Both the position numbers and the translations under genes were made by a program. From an uncultured Bacteroidales bacterium (GTDB lineage: Bacteria; Bacteroidota; Bacteroidia; Bacteroidales; Barnesiellaceae): 64,000 nucleotides of DNA. The notes under the pieces are model-generated. The model was not told the origin of the DNA, made no database searches, and was given only the letters and a program-made list of their open reading frames with translations. The DNA lies in assembly GCA_949298955.1 (NCBI GenBank), contig CASFYQ010000007.1, positions 1 to 64,000 of the forward strand, written 5' to 3'. Numbering within the stretch: the stretch's first letter is position 1; every line of letters begins with the position of its first letter. Of this stretch, positions 8,530 through 17,675 are shown in pieces.

Positions 8530-10291
8530 AGAAGAATACCGGGCATTTGATGGTATCTGCTTGACCGATACATTCCAATTGGGTGAAAAAGGTTCCGACG
8601 AGAATCTGTTTTCCGAACAATTTCCTACTAACTCCAAGCGCGTTATGGCGCAGAGGAAATGCCCGATTACAGTTATTGTGGGTAACCCTCCTTATTCCGT
8701 AGGTCAACGTTCTGCTAATGACAACGCACAAAATCAGAAATATCCTACTTTGGATAATAGCATAGAGCGTACATACGTAGCTGAAACAGAAGCAACCAAT
8801 AAAAACTCACTTTATGACAGTTACATAAAAGCATTTCGTTGGGCGACAGACCGTCTGGATAAGGTAAACGGAGGTGTCATCGGCTTTGTGACTAATGGCA
8901 ATTGGTTGGATGGGAATGCGCAAGATGGTATGCGTAAATGCTTTGAGCGAGAGTTTTCTTCCATTTATGTATTCAATTTAAGGGGGAATCAACGAACCAG
9001 TGGAGAATTGTCCCGCAAAGAGGGAGGAAAGATATTTGGTTCAGGTTCCCGCACACCGATAGCAATTACTATATTGGTAAAAAAGCACAAGGCAAACAAT
9101 TTAGAGAAAGCACAAATCTTTTATCACGATATTGGAGATTATTTAAGCAGGGAAGACAAGCTGAAAATAATTAAACAAATGGGAGATATCAGTAATCCTG
9201 CCATGATGTGGAAATCGGTTGAACCGAATGAACATGGGGATTGGATTAACCACCGTAATGAGATGTTCAAAGATTTTATACCTTTGGGAGATAAAGATGA
9301 CAAAAAGAATAAACGGACTTTCTTTGTGCCGTATTATAGTCGCGGATTAGCTACTGCACGTGATGCTTGGTGTTACAACTTTAACAGACAAAAGTTGACC
9401 TCTAAATTAATAGAATCTATTGATTATTATAACCAACAAAGGGAAAGCTATAACAATACGAATAAAGACATAGATGTCAGGGATTTTGTGACATATAATG
9501 ATAATAAATTATCTTGGAATAGAGGCTTATTAAATTACTGCAAATCAAATAAAGTTATAAGATTTGAAAACGATTCTGTACGAAAATCCATTTACAGACC
9601 TTTTCAAACAGAGTGGGGGTACTTTAATGTTGCAATGAATGATATGACTTATCAATTAGATAAGCTATTCCCAACTCCCAATCACAAAAACCTCGTGATT
9701 TGTGTGTCTGGAATAGGGGCAAGCAAAGACTTTTCAGCAATTATTACTAATTGTATTCCTGATTTACAACTTCAATTTAACGGACAATGTTTCCCTCTCT
9801 ATTGGTATGACAGTAGCGACGCTGATGTTACCGACCTGTTCAATCAAGGAGCGGAAAATCCGATGGACAGATATGTGCGTAAAGACGGAGTGACCGATTG
9901 GATATTAAATACAGCCCGTAAGCAGTACGGCTACAAAGTGACGAAAGAAGACATCTTCTATTACGTCTATGGGCTGCTCCATTCACCCGACTATCGTACC
10001 ACTTTTGCCACAGATTTGAAAAAGTCCTTGCCTCGTCTGCCGTTGGTGGAGAAAGCGGATGACTTCTGGGAATTTAGCAAAGCCGGGCGTCAACTTGCCG
10101 ACCTGCATCTGAATTATGAAACGATAGAGCCTTATCGAAAATGTATTGTTTCGTTTGCACCATTGACAAACAAAGGAGACAAGATAAACTATCACGTAGA
10201 GAAAATGCGTTTCGGCAAGATTGAATTACCGGCATTCCTACTGAAGCCTACGAATATGTGGTCAATGGCAAATCTGCTATCGAGTGGATAA
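8522..10291 (+). pseudogene. Type ISP-like R-M enzyme, fragment 3: methyltransferase and target recognition
   Basis: The third frame resumes at APEEEYRAFDGICLTDTF and includes the catalytic methylase motif VGNPPYSVG, which fits N6-adenine methylation. The remaining 400 or so residues match the target-recognition region of type ISP enzymes by position. The middle (about 9100-9780) is more AT-rich, as expected for a swappable recognition domain. The frame is lost at MRFGKIELPAF, where relatives carry about a dozen more residues. The correct frame resumes as IPTEAYEYVVNGKS. Methylation and restriction by the complete enzyme should be lost. Confidence 0.8.
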
Positions 10292-10467
10292 TGGAACGCT
10301 ATGCCATCACCACAGACAAAAAAAGCGGCATCACCAACGACCCGAACGACTGGGCACGTGAGCATAACGACGAGAAATACATTCTCAACCTCCTGCTTCA
10401 CGTGATTAATGTGTCGGTGCAGACGGTGGAGATTGTGAAAGGATTACCGAAGTTTAAATTTAAATAA
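10231..10467 (+). pseudogene. Type ISP-like R-M enzyme, fragment 4: C-terminus
   Basis: The conserved C-terminal end of the broken type ISP gene (IPTEAYEYVVNGKSAIEWIM, then an Asp/Asn-rich loop and VNVSVQTVEIVKGLPKFKF). It lies in the frame of fragment 2, not that of fragment 3. A GTG at 10258 could be read as a start, giving 69 residues, but the homology runs upstream of it, so this is a fragment and not a small gene. The next gene begins seven bases after its stop. Confidence 0.75.
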
Positions 10468-10474
10468 AAAATAT

Positions 10475-12160
10475 ATGGCTTTTTCAGCAGAACAAAGACC
10501 CATTAGTAAGCTATTAAATGATTGCATACTAGAGATTCCTCGGAATCAAAGACATTATGTTTGGAAGAAAGATAATTGGCAAGATTTACTTTCTGATATT
10601 AACTTTATTGTAAAAAATAAGGATGATAAAAGACACTTTATTGGTAGTATTGTGTTAAAAAGAGAGGAATCTATAAACGGATTGGATAGGTATACTATAA
10701 TTGATGGGCAACAACGAACCATCACTATTATGTTATTTCTATCTGCAATAATGAAATTGTTCCAAGATAATGAAATGGAGAAGGATTTTAAAGGAACAAT
10801 ACCATATTTAATTTCTAAAGATAGAAAAAATGAGGCATATTGCATATTACACTCAGAGGAACATTTGTTTATCAAGGATTTTGTATTCAAAGTTACTAAT
10901 TATGATGAGAATAGAAATATAAATGAACTCATAAAATTGTCAAGCATAGACAGAAAAAAGGAAGATAATATAGCTAAAGCAATTCTCTTCTTTTACGATG
11001 AGCTAAAAGAAATGAGTAAAAAAGAAATAGAACCAAGTGCTTACTTAATAGCAATGCGAGATGCTCTCATAGATACAAATTGTGTGGAAATTATTGCAGA
11101 TACAGAAGAGGACTCTTATACTATATTTGAAATCCTTAATGCCCGGGGACAAGCTTTGGCCGATCATGAACTTTTGAAAAATTATATCATGAGATATATT
11201 TTACCACAAAATGCGGTTGATGAAGTCAAAAAAAAATGGGAGATATTAGAGGGATTATTAGGTGGATCTATTAATCGCTTCTTTAAACATTATACAGCGC
11301 ATAAGATACAAGTAACAAATAAAGAACAAATTTTTCGAATTCTCCAGAGAACTTATCCTAAAGATAAAGTGGGTGCTCTAATGGAAGATATCATGTTAAA
11401 GTCCCGTTATTATCATACTATCATTTCACCCCAGAAATCAGGTGAAAATAAAAATTGTTCTGAAATTGAATATAAAGTATTTTCTTTCTTTAAAGAAAAA
11501 CGTGCAGAACAATTTAGACCTATTTTATTAAGTCTAATGGATAAGAAGGAAAACAATCAATTATCATCTGAGAAGTATGAAAATGCATTGCATTTCTTGT
11601 ACTCATTTTATGTGTGTTACAATATTATAGGTGAAGAAAAATCAAATAAACTGGAAGATGTGGTATATAAGTATGCTCCAATTTTAGAGAATAATTTTGG
11701 CGAACAAGAGTTGGAGAACTTTATAAACGGTATAAAAAAGAAAATCCCGTCATTAAAAACATTTACTGAAAGATTAAAGACATTAGGCTGGTCGAATCAC
11801 AATGATTTTTATAAATCTCCAAAGAATAAAGATAGGGTCAGAATCGTATTAGAGTTGATAGAAGAGCATTTGTCAGGTAGAATTAATTTTGAGGGTTCTT
11901 CTCTTGAGCATATTCTTCCTGATTCACAAGATAATGAAAACGCCTTAATCGGCAATATTATTTTGTTAGAAGATAATATTAACCAAAATTGCAAAGATAG
12001 ACCTTTCAAGGAGAAACTGAATTTCTATATAAATTCTGATTATAAAATGGCTAGAATTCTTGCAAATCGGTATAAAGATAAAGAATTCTTACCTCAAAGA
12101 AGAGCTGATTTTTTAGCAAATATGATATATAAAGACATTTTACATTTGAATCAAATTTAA
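10475..12160 (+). CDS. GmrSD-like DUF262/DUF1524 protein (type IV restriction family)
   Basis: A 561-residue intact protein with the two-domain plan of the GmrSD/BrxU group. An N-terminal DUF262 domain carries the DGQQR motif (TIIDGQQRTITIM), which is needed for nucleotide hydrolysis. A C-terminal DUF1524 HNH-like nuclease carries LEHILP with the downstream NIILLEDNINQN. Such proteins cut modified, for example glucosylated hydroxymethylcytosine, phage DNA. The gene is clearly more AT-rich than the type ISP gene before it and the remnant after it, so it may have been inserted between them. Its stop overlaps the next ATG (TAATG). It seems to be the only intact effector on this strand of the island. 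Confidence 0.85.
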   Translation: MAFSAEQRPISKLLNDCILEIPRNQRHYVWKKDNWQDLLSDINFIVKNKDDKRHFIGSIVLKREESINGLDRYTIIDGQQRTITIMLFLSAIMKLFQDNEMEKDFKGTIPYLISKDRKNEAYCILHSEEHLFIKDFVFKVTNYDENRNINELIKLSSIDRKKEDNIAKAILFFYDELKEMSKKEIEPSAYLIAMRDALIDTNCVEIIADTEEDSYTIFEILNARGQALADHELLKNYIMRYILPQNAVDEVKKKWEILEGLLGGSINRFFKHYTAHKIQVTNKEQIFRILQRTYPKDKVGALMEDIMLKSRYYHTIISPQKSGENKNCSEIEYKVFSFFKEKRAEQFRPILLSLMDKKENNQLSSEKYENALHFLYSFYVCYNIIGEEKSNKLEDVVYKYAPILENNFGEQELENFINGIKKKIPSLKTFTERLKTLGWSNHNDFYKSPKNKDRVRIVLELIEEHLSGRINFEGSSLEHILPDSQDNENALIGNIILLEDNINQNCKDRPFKEKLNFYINSDYKMARILANRYKDKEFLPQRRADFLANMIYKDILHLNQI

Positions 12161-12309
12161 TGATTATTGAATCCCAAAACATAGAGTTCAAAGAATCTTG
12201 GCGCGACGAATACCTGAAATGGATTTGTGGTTTTGCCAATGCACAAGGCGGTGTCCTTTATGTGGGTATAAAGGATAATGGCGAGGTGTGTGGTGTGCAG
12301 GGATCCTAA
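12160..12309 (+). pseudogene. AlbA_2 (Schlafen-type) DNA-binding domain gene, truncated
   Basis: The start of an AlbA_2-domain protein: NIEFKESWRDEYLKWICGFA, then NAQGGVLYVGIKDNGEV. This is the classic N-terminus of RecG-like/Schlafen-type putative helicases, which normally run to 400-500 residues. Here the frame stops at codon 50 (TAA at 12307). A little of the expected sequence continues past the stop (KLMED) before homology ends, so the gene has a nonsense change and a missing body. It is coupled to the upstream gene by a TAATG overlap. In complete loci such proteins often accompany restriction systems, which suggests it was part of the same defence cassette. Confidence 0.75.
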
Positions 12310-12371
12310 AAGTTGATGGAGGACAATCATGGACTGTTGGAAAAACTCCGGCTTGATGTAAGCCCTATCGT

Positions 12372-12407
12372 GACGAAGCCCGAGAGCATAAACTCTCGGG
12401 CTTCGTC
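12372..12407. terminator. Perfect 15-bp hairpin at the island/chromosome junction
   Basis: A perfect 15-bp stem (12372-12386 with 12393-12407) with loop CATAAA lies between the truncated AlbA_2 gene and the end of purT on the other strand. There is no T-run on either side, so it is an atypical terminator for purT, or a junction structure. Confidence 0.55.
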
Positions 12408-12459
12408 GTATCCTCCCGTACACACCTCTCAACCCCCAATGGTCGAGGAGATACGGAAA

Positions 12460-13650
12460 TTATCGAGGCAAAACGTTTATCTGCAATTTCTTATAGGCGC
12501 GGTCGGCTTTGGCTCGGGCCTCTTCTACCGTATCGGCGATGGCCAAGATTACACCCAGACGGCGGTGACCTACAACCTCGGGTTTACCAAAGATGCGTAT
12601 TTGCACTCCCTCTTCGGCAAGCACCTGGTCGAGATTGCCGAATACCACTTTATCGGTATCGCCCTCGACCACAATGGCGCGAGAGGCCGACGGGCCATAA
12701 AAACGCACGCCGGGAACGGGCAGTCCCAACACGGCACGGGCATGCAAGGCAAACTGCGAAAGGTCTTGCGAAATCATCGTCACCATACCGGTATCGTGCG
12801 GACGGGGCGACACCTCGCTGAAAAGCACATCGTCGCCCTTGATAAAGAGTTCGACTCCGAAGATGCCATATCCGCCCAATGCATCGGTAATCTTGCGGGC
12901 AATTTCGCGTGCTCGCTCCAAGGCTTTCGGCGACATGGCCTGGGGTTGCCACGACTCCCGATAGTCGCCATCGACTTGTATGTGACCCACCGGATTGAGG
13001 AATGTGGTTCCGGACGAATGGCGCACAGTAAGTTGGGTTATCTCATAATCAAACTGCACGAAGCCCTCGACGATTACCCGCCCGGCGCCGGCCCGGCCAC
13101 CCTCCTGTGCATAATGCCAAGCAGGGTCTATATCGTCGGCGGTACGTACGACACTCTGCCCGTGGCCCGATGAGCTCATGATAGGTTTCACCACGCAAGG
13201 CATACCAATCTCACGCACGGCAGCTTCGAACTCCTCGCGAGTCGAGGCAAACTTGTAGGGCGAGGTGGGCAGACCCAACTGCTCGGCAGCCAGGCGCCGT
13301 ATGCCTTCACGATTCATGGTGAGATAAGCAGCCGTAGCCGTAGGAGTAACCGAGTAACCCTCTTTTTCGAGAGCAACCAACGTATCGGTGGCGATGGCCT
13401 CCACCTCGGGTATAATGTAATCGGGGCGTTCCGCTTCGATTATTTCGCGCAATCTCTTACCGTCGAGCATCGACAGCACATGGCTGCGATGAGCTATCTG
13501 CATGGCCGGCGCATTGGCATACTTGTCCAATGCAACTACCTCTACGCCATAACGCTGCAATTCGATGGCAACCTCTTTTCCCAACTCTCCACTTCCGCAA
13601 AGCAGGGCCTTTTTCCCCACAGGGGTCAGTACCGTTCCAATTTCTACCAT
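12460..13650 (-). CDS. purT: Formate-dependent phosphoribosylglycinamide formyltransferase PurT
   Basis: This enzyme carries out the third step of purine synthesis, forming formyl-GAR from GAR, formate and ATP. The 396-residue length matches the family. GSGELGKE (19-26) is the N-terminal dinucleotide-like loop, and PEVEAIATD (81-89) is a PurT/PurK signature. [11 protein letters not shown] (155-165) belongs to the ATP-grasp lid, and [12 protein letters not shown] is the metal-binding end of the ATP-grasp domain. It is the first core gene to the right of the accessory island. A copy of the recurring promoter element lies 34-59 bases upstream. Confidence 0.97.
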   Translation of the reverse strand: MVEIGTVLTPVGKKALLCGSGELGKEVAIELQRYGVEVVALDKYANAPAMQIAHRSHVLSMLDGKRLREIIEAERPDYIIPEVEAIATDTLVALEKEGYSVTPTATAAYLTMNREGIRRLAAEQLGLPTSPYKFASTREEFEAAVREIGMPCVVKPIMSSSGHGQSVVRTADDIDPAWHYAQEGGRAGAGRVIVEGFVQFDYEITQLTVRHSSGTTFLNPVGHIQVDGDYRESWQPQAMSPKALERAREIARKITDALGGYGIFGVELFIKGDDVLFSEVSPRPHDTGMVTMISQDLSQFALHARAVLGLPVPGVRFYGPSASRAIVVEGDTDKVVFGNLDQVLAEEGVQIRIFGKPEVVGHRRLGVILAIADTVEEARAKADRAYKKLQINVLPR

Positions 13651-13683
13651 AATATATTCTGCTGTTTGTATGTTTTTGGCTAT

Positions 13684-13709
13684 GCAAAGATAGTGAAAGG
13701 TGAGAGCAG
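13684..13709 (-). promoter_or_regulatory. purT promoter with recurring CACCTTTCACTATCTTTG element
   Basis: The minus strand reads CACCTTTCACTATCTTTG, with a TATCTTTG -7 box, 34 bases before the purT ATG. The same element occurs three times upstream of ssb and in a close variant upstream of folB. Confidence 0.7.
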
Positions 13710-13782
13710 AGGCAAATGAAAACGTTTGTTTTCAATTTGACTATGCCAAACCGCAGCCTATTTTCTTCTGTAAATAAAAATG

Positions 13783-13811
13783 CCGTCCTTTTCCCAATGG
13801 CAAAAGGACGG
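13783..13811 (-). terminator. Terminator of the CDGSH gene
   Basis: A perfect 10-bp stem (CCGTCCTTTT/AAAAGGACGG) has a 9-base loop. On the minus strand it is followed by CATTTTTATTT, 24 bases after the CDGSH stop codon. Confidence 0.8.
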
Positions 13812-13834
13812 TACCACCCTCACCCAAGCGACGG

Positions 13835-14029
13835 CTATTTATGGGTATGGGAGCCGTCACAAAAGGGTTGAGCGACTGATTTGCCGCAGCGGCAGATGAA
13901 TGCCCGTTGTTTAATCACCATGCTTCCGTCGGCCAACAGGATGCGCACATGCCCGCCGATGCGTAGCGGACCACACTCGATTACCTTCACGACCACCTCG
14001 GGTTTTATCGGCACAATAGCTTCTTTCAT
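13835..14029 (-). CDS. CDGSH iron-sulfur domain protein
   Basis: A 64-residue protein that binds a redox-active 2Fe-2S cluster through three Cys and one His, here Cys46, Cys48, Cys57 and His61 in CRCGKSVAQPFCDGSH. The first 40 residues form a small beta-rich lead-in, which also occurs in other bacterial single-CDGSH proteins. There is no membrane anchor, so it is presumably cytosolic. The specific role is unknown; the family is linked to iron or redox handling. It stands as a single gene with its own hairpin terminator. Confidence 0.9.
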   Translation of the reverse strand: MKEAIVPIKPEVVVKVIECGPLRIGGHVRILLADGSMVIKQRAFICRCGKSVAQPFCDGSHTHK

Positions 14030-14149
14030 TGCTGTTCGTTTTTTAGTTCCTTGCCAACTAAACAGCCGATATTCCCCTTTTGTTTACACGCCCCCCCTTC
14101 CACCTCAGACATATACCAACCCAAAGAGGAAACAGGCATACCTTACAAC

Positions 14150-14185
14150 AACCGGGGGCACGGAAAAACTCCCGCGCCCCCGGTT
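14150..14185 (-). terminator. Hairpin after the DUF2582 gene
   Basis: A perfect 10-bp GC-rich stem (AACCGGGGGC at 14150-14159 with GCCCCCGGTT at 14176-14185) lies 25 bases past the stop codon of the minus-strand gene. The following T-run is weak (TTGTTGTAA). Confidence 0.6.
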
Positions 14186-14210
14186 TATAAACTTCCGTAT
14201 TACGTCTCGA

Positions 14211-14411
14211 TTAGAGCAATACTACTTCTACGTCTGCTTCGGTTTCACAGATGCTCACTTTACCTTCGCGAGCCAACCAGCCAAGGGCAGCATAGATTTC
14301 TTTTTCTTTCAATTTCGTCGCTTTTTTCAAACCTTTTACGGTCAGTTTACCCGACTCATTCAAAGCATTCCAAACCTGGCCTGCCCATGTTCCAATAACT
14401 TCTACATTCAT
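14211..14411 (-). CDS. Winged helix-turn-helix DUF2582-family protein
   Basis: A 66-residue protein matching the DUF2582 winged-helix family common in Bacteroidota. GQVWNALNESGKLTVKGLKK and EKEIYAALGWLAREGKVSI form the helix-turn-helix and wing. Such small proteins are usually abundant and their target is not established. It has a TACCTTTG -7 box on its own strand (complement of 14465-14472), about 53 bases before the ATG, and a hairpin downstream, so it appears monocistronic. Regulation of transcription is plausible but not shown by the sequence. Confidence 0.85.
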   Translation of the reverse strand: MNVEVIGTWAGQVWNALNESGKLTVKGLKKATKLKEKEIYAALGWLAREGKVSICETEADVEVVLL

Positions 14412-14586
14412 TCTTTTTTACGTTTAAATTAAACAACTTGAAAACACATTGTTTTAAACCGCTGCAAAGGTAATACATTTTTTCTTTATTTTTAATAATC
14501 AATGTGTTTTTTATGTCTTTCTTGTATTTTTCCCGAGAAAATAGACATTAAAACAACATTCCAAGGCTTATTTTTGTTTATCGAGT

Positions 14587-15507
14587 TCATCTTCCTAAGA
14601 CGATTTTCATACCCTCCCGCGCCAAAATGCAAGGAGAGAACTCCTGGCCGGCCTCATCGCAAAGAGGCTGTTCGTCTTCATATCGTGCCGAGAAATGGCC
14701 CAATACCAACTGCTTGACCGATGCCGCACGAGCTATGCGGGCCGCTTGACGAGCCGTCGAGTGACAAGTGAGCCGAGCCAATTCCTCGGCATCGTCACCG
14801 AAAGTAGCCTCGTGATAAAGGCAATCGGCCCCCTCTACAAGCGGTATCAGGGCTTCATTCCAAGCAGTATCGGAACAATAGGCATAGCGAAGTGGCGGTG
14901 CTGCCGGAGTTGTAAGCCGGTCATTGGATATGACTTGTCCGTCGGGGGTCGTATAATCGGCTCCCGCCTTGATTTCGGCTCGACGATAGATGGGAATATC
15001 GTAAAATTTCACCATATCGCCTATCAGATGGCGAGCCCCCGGCTTCTCCTCGAAGAGGAATCCCGAGCAAGGCACGCGATGAATAAGTGGCAGAGAGGTC
15101 ACCTTGATGGAACGGTCTTCATAGATTACCTCCGAACGATGGGGCATGACAGGCTCGAAACGCACGGTAAAAGGCAACTCGCGACAAAAAAAATCGAGCT
15201 GCGGACGAAACACCGCCTCGGCTTGTGGGTGAGCGTGAATCACCAGCTCGCCCGTGCGTCCCAGCAGCGACAGGGTCGAAATCATGCCGATAAGGCCAAA
15301 ACAGTGGTCGCCGTGCAGATGACTCAGGAAGATATGCCCCAGCCGCGTAAATTTCAAACGCATACGGCGAAACTGTATTTGAGCGCCTTCACCGCAATCG
15401 ATCATAAACAGGTTGTCGCGAATGTTGAGCACCTGAGTGCTCGGATAGTGCCGCAGCGTGGGCAATGCCGAGCCGCACCCCAAAATATTGATTTCAAACT
15501 TTCCCAT
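14587..15507 (-). CDS. rnz: Ribonuclease Z (tRNA 3' endonuclease)
   Basis: A zinc-dependent metallo-beta-lactamase-fold nuclease that trims tRNA precursor 3' ends. At 306 residues it has the normal length for the short form (ElaC). The metal motif HLHGDH is at residues 63-68. CSDTAWNEAL provides a metal-bridging Asp, and LVLGHFSARY carries the C-terminal metal His and the family signature. GSALPTLRHYPS near the N-terminus is typical. Its promoter lies about 45 bases upstream on the minus strand. It follows rpsA but is separated from it by a probable terminator and its own promoter. Confidence 0.97.
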   Translation of the reverse strand: MGKFEINILGCGSALPTLRHYPSTQVLNIRDNLFMIDCGEGAQIQFRRMRLKFTRLGHIFLSHLHGDHCFGLIGMISTLSLLGRTGELVIHAHPQAEAVFRPQLDFFCRELPFTVRFEPVMPHRSEVIYEDRSIKVTSLPLIHRVPCSGFLFEEKPGARHLIGDMVKFYDIPIYRRAEIKAGADYTTPDGQVISNDRLTTPAAPPLRYAYCSDTAWNEALIPLVEGADCLYHEATFGDDAEELARLTCHSTARQAARIARAASVKQLVLGHFSARYEDEQPLCDEAGQEFSPCILAREGMKIVLGR

Positions 15508-15551
15508 AATGTTCGTTTCGGGCTGCGATGCAACGGCAGCCGTTCCAAAGA

Positions 15552-15582
15552 CAAAGATAACCTTTTTTTACTCGGCAACAAC
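15552..15582 (-). promoter_or_regulatory. rnz promoter
   Basis: On the minus strand a GTTG -33 box (complement of 15579-15582) and TATCTTTG -7 box (complement of 15552-15559) have a 19-base spacer, 45 bases before the rnz ATG. Confidence 0.6.
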
Positions 15583-15600
15583 AGCAAAGACATATAACAA

Positions 15601-15627
15601 GACAGGCCGGCAAAAAGCCGACCTGTC
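15601..15627 (-). terminator. Terminator of rpsA
   Basis: An 11-bp stem with one mismatch (15601-15611 with 15617-15627) and a 5-base loop is followed on the minus strand by TTGTTATATGTC. It lies 36 bases past the rpsA stop codon. Confidence 0.6.
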
Positions 15628-15662
15628 GGTATAGAGAATTTTTGTCGAGTTATCAACAACGA

Positions 15663-17456
15663 TTATTTGTTCTCGGCGTCGAGTTTCTCTTTGAGAGCAG
15701 CCAAAGCGTCGATGTCGCCCAGCGTTGTCTTCTCAACTTGCGGAGTTACAAGAGTATCCTCGGCCTTGGCAGCTTTCTTGGCAGCTTTCTTGGCAGCCGA
15801 TTCTTTCTTGGCCTCTGCCTTAGCTTCATCTTCGAAAATGCGGCTGTGCGACAAGATGATACGTTTAGCGTCTTTATTAAACTCAATCACCTTAAACGGC
15901 AGTTTTTCTTCGAGTTGAGCCTGTGTGCCGTCTTGTTTTACCAAATGTTTGGGAGTAGCAAAACCCTCTACACCGTAAGGCAAAGCGATAACAGCACCCT
16001 TGTCGAGCATCTCGATGATGGTACCCTCGTGAATCGAGTCTACGGTAAAGATACTCTCGAATACATTCCACGGGTTCTCTTCGAGTTGTTTGTGACCGAG
16101 GCTGAGGCGACGGTTCTCTTTATCGATTTCAAGTACTTGAACTTCAATATCGGCACCAATCTGAGTGAACTCCGAGGGGTGTTTGATTTTCTTCGTCCAA
16201 GAGAGATCCGAGATGTGGATAAGACCGTCTACGCCCTCTTCGATTTCAACAAATACACCGAAATTGGTGAAATTGCGAACCTTGGCATGGTGACGAGAAC
16301 CCACGGCATATTTGGTTTCGATATTTTCCCAGGGATCGGGTTTGAGCTGTTTGATACCCAACGACATCTTGCGTTCCTCGCGGTCGAGCGTAAGGATTAC
16401 GGCCTCTACCTCGTCGCCCACTTTCATGAAATCTTGAGCGCTACGCAGGTGTTGCGACCACGACATCTCCGACACGTGGATAAGGCCCTCTACGCCCGGG
16501 GCAATTTCGATGAATGCACCGTAATCGGCCATCACAACCACTTTGCCTTTTACTTTGTCGCCCACTTTCAGATTGGGGTCGAGAGCATCCCAAGGATGGG
16601 GTTGCAGTTGTTTCAAGCCCAAAGCGATACGTTTCTTCTCGTCGTCGAAATCGAGAATAACGACATTGAGTTTCTGGTCGAGCGATACCACCTCTTCGGG
16701 GTGAGAAACGCGACCCCAAGAGAGGTCGGTGATGTGGATAAGACCATCTACGCCGCCCAAGTCGATGAATACGCCATAAGAGGTAATGTTCTTGACAGTA
16801 CCTTCGAGCACCTGACCTTTTTCGAGTTTGGCGATAATTTCTTTTTTCTGTTGTTCGAGTTCGGCTTCGATAAGAGCTTTGTGCGAAACAACCACATTCT
16901 TGAACTCTTGGTTGATTTTAACGACCTTAAATTCCATTGTTTTGCCTACAAACACGTCGTAGTCGCGGATAGGCTTCACGTCGATTTGAGAACCCGGCAA
17001 GAATGCTTCGATGCCAAATACATCGACAATCATACCGCCTTTGGTACGACATTTAATATAACCTTTGATGATTTCGTCGTTTTCGAGAGCCGAGTTGACA
17101 CGATCCCAAGAACGGGTAGCGCGGGCTTTCTTGTGCGACAAAACCAGTTGTCCTTTCTTGTCTTCTTGATTTTCGATATAAACCTCTACCGTATCACCCA
17201 CTTTCAAATCGGGGTTGTAACGAAATTCACTCATCGGAATGATACCGTCCGATTTGTAACCGATATTTACGACAACCTCGCGCTTGTTCAGGGCGATTAC
17301 CGTACCCTCGATTACCTCTTTGTCCTTGACCGTATTCAACGATTGGTCATAGGTGTTTACCAGTTCGTCATGGCTCTTGTCGCCATATACCTCGCCTTTT
17401 TCATAGGCGTCCCAGTCGAAATTTTCTACCGGGCCATTTTTCAGTTCTTCACTCAT
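15663..17456 (-). CDS. rpsA: 30S ribosomal protein S1
   Basis: The 597-residue RNA-binding protein S1, which helps mRNA bind the 30S subunit. Six S1 (OB-fold) repeats can be followed, with recurring phrases such as GVFIDLGGVDGLIHITDLSW, GAFIEIAPGVEGLIHVSEMSW and GVFVEIEEGVDGLIHISDLSW. Each is followed by a basic LGLKQL or LGIKQL element and a PW turn. The first and last repeats are more diverged, as usual. The C-terminus is a Lys/Ala-rich tail (KKESAAKKAAKKAAKAE) seen in Bacteroidota S1. It has a strong consensus promoter. A 607-codon open frame lies exactly opposite it on the plus strand, but it is a composition artefact. Confidence 0.98.
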   Translation of the reverse strand: MSEELKNGPVENFDWDAYEKGEVYGDKSHDELVNTYDQSLNTVKDKEVIEGTVIALNKREVVVNIGYKSDGIIPMSEFRYNPDLKVGDTVEVYIENQEDKKGQLVLSHKKARATRSWDRVNSALENDEIIKGYIKCRTKGGMIVDVFGIEAFLPGSQIDVKPIRDYDVFVGKTMEFKVVKINQEFKNVVVSHKALIEAELEQQKKEIIAKLEKGQVLEGTVKNITSYGVFIDLGGVDGLIHITDLSWGRVSHPEEVVSLDQKLNVVILDFDDEKKRIALGLKQLQPHPWDALDPNLKVGDKVKGKVVVMADYGAFIEIAPGVEGLIHVSEMSWSQHLRSAQDFMKVGDEVEAVILTLDREERKMSLGIKQLKPDPWENIETKYAVGSRHHAKVRNFTNFGVFVEIEEGVDGLIHISDLSWTKKIKHPSEFTQIGADIEVQVLEIDKENRRLSLGHKQLEENPWNVFESIFTVDSIHEGTIIEMLDKGAVIALPYGVEGFATPKHLVKQDGTQAQLEEKLPFKVIEFNKDAKRIILSHSRIFEDEAKAEAKKESAAKKAAKKAAKAEDTLVTPQVEKTTLGDIDALAALKEKLDAENK

Positions 17457-17520
17457 GTTAATTAAATAATTGATTTTTCGATTACTAAGTTAGACATTAT
17501 ATGGTCTGTAAAAATCGGTG

Positions 17521-17551
17521 CGAAGATACGAAATCTTTTTCGCTCTGCAAA
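17521..17551 (-). promoter_or_regulatory. rpsA promoter
   Basis: On the minus strand there is a TTTG -33 box (complement of 17548-17551), a 19-base spacer and a TATCTTCG -7 box (complement of 17521-17528, one mismatch to TAnnTTTG). The leader before the S1 start codon is about 55-60 bases long, which leaves room for autoregulation by S1. Confidence 0.65.
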
Positions 17552-17675
17552 TTATTTCTCAAATAATCACTACGATTGCCCTCTCCGGCCTTTTTTTAGA
17601 GTGGCGAGCACGGGATGCAAGACAATAAACGACTGTTTTTTTTGTTTTATTAGAAACACGTGAATATTCGACCGC

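Noticed and set aside
12313..13173. A 286-codon plus-strand frame opposite purT
   Set aside because: A shadow of purT with no domain of its own; its start overlaps the AlbA_2 remnant.
15642..17465. A 607-codon open frame on the plus strand, exactly opposite rpsA
   Set aside because: It mirrors the S1 gene, has no recognisable domain, and arises from codon bias. S1 on the minus strand has six clear repeats and a promoter.
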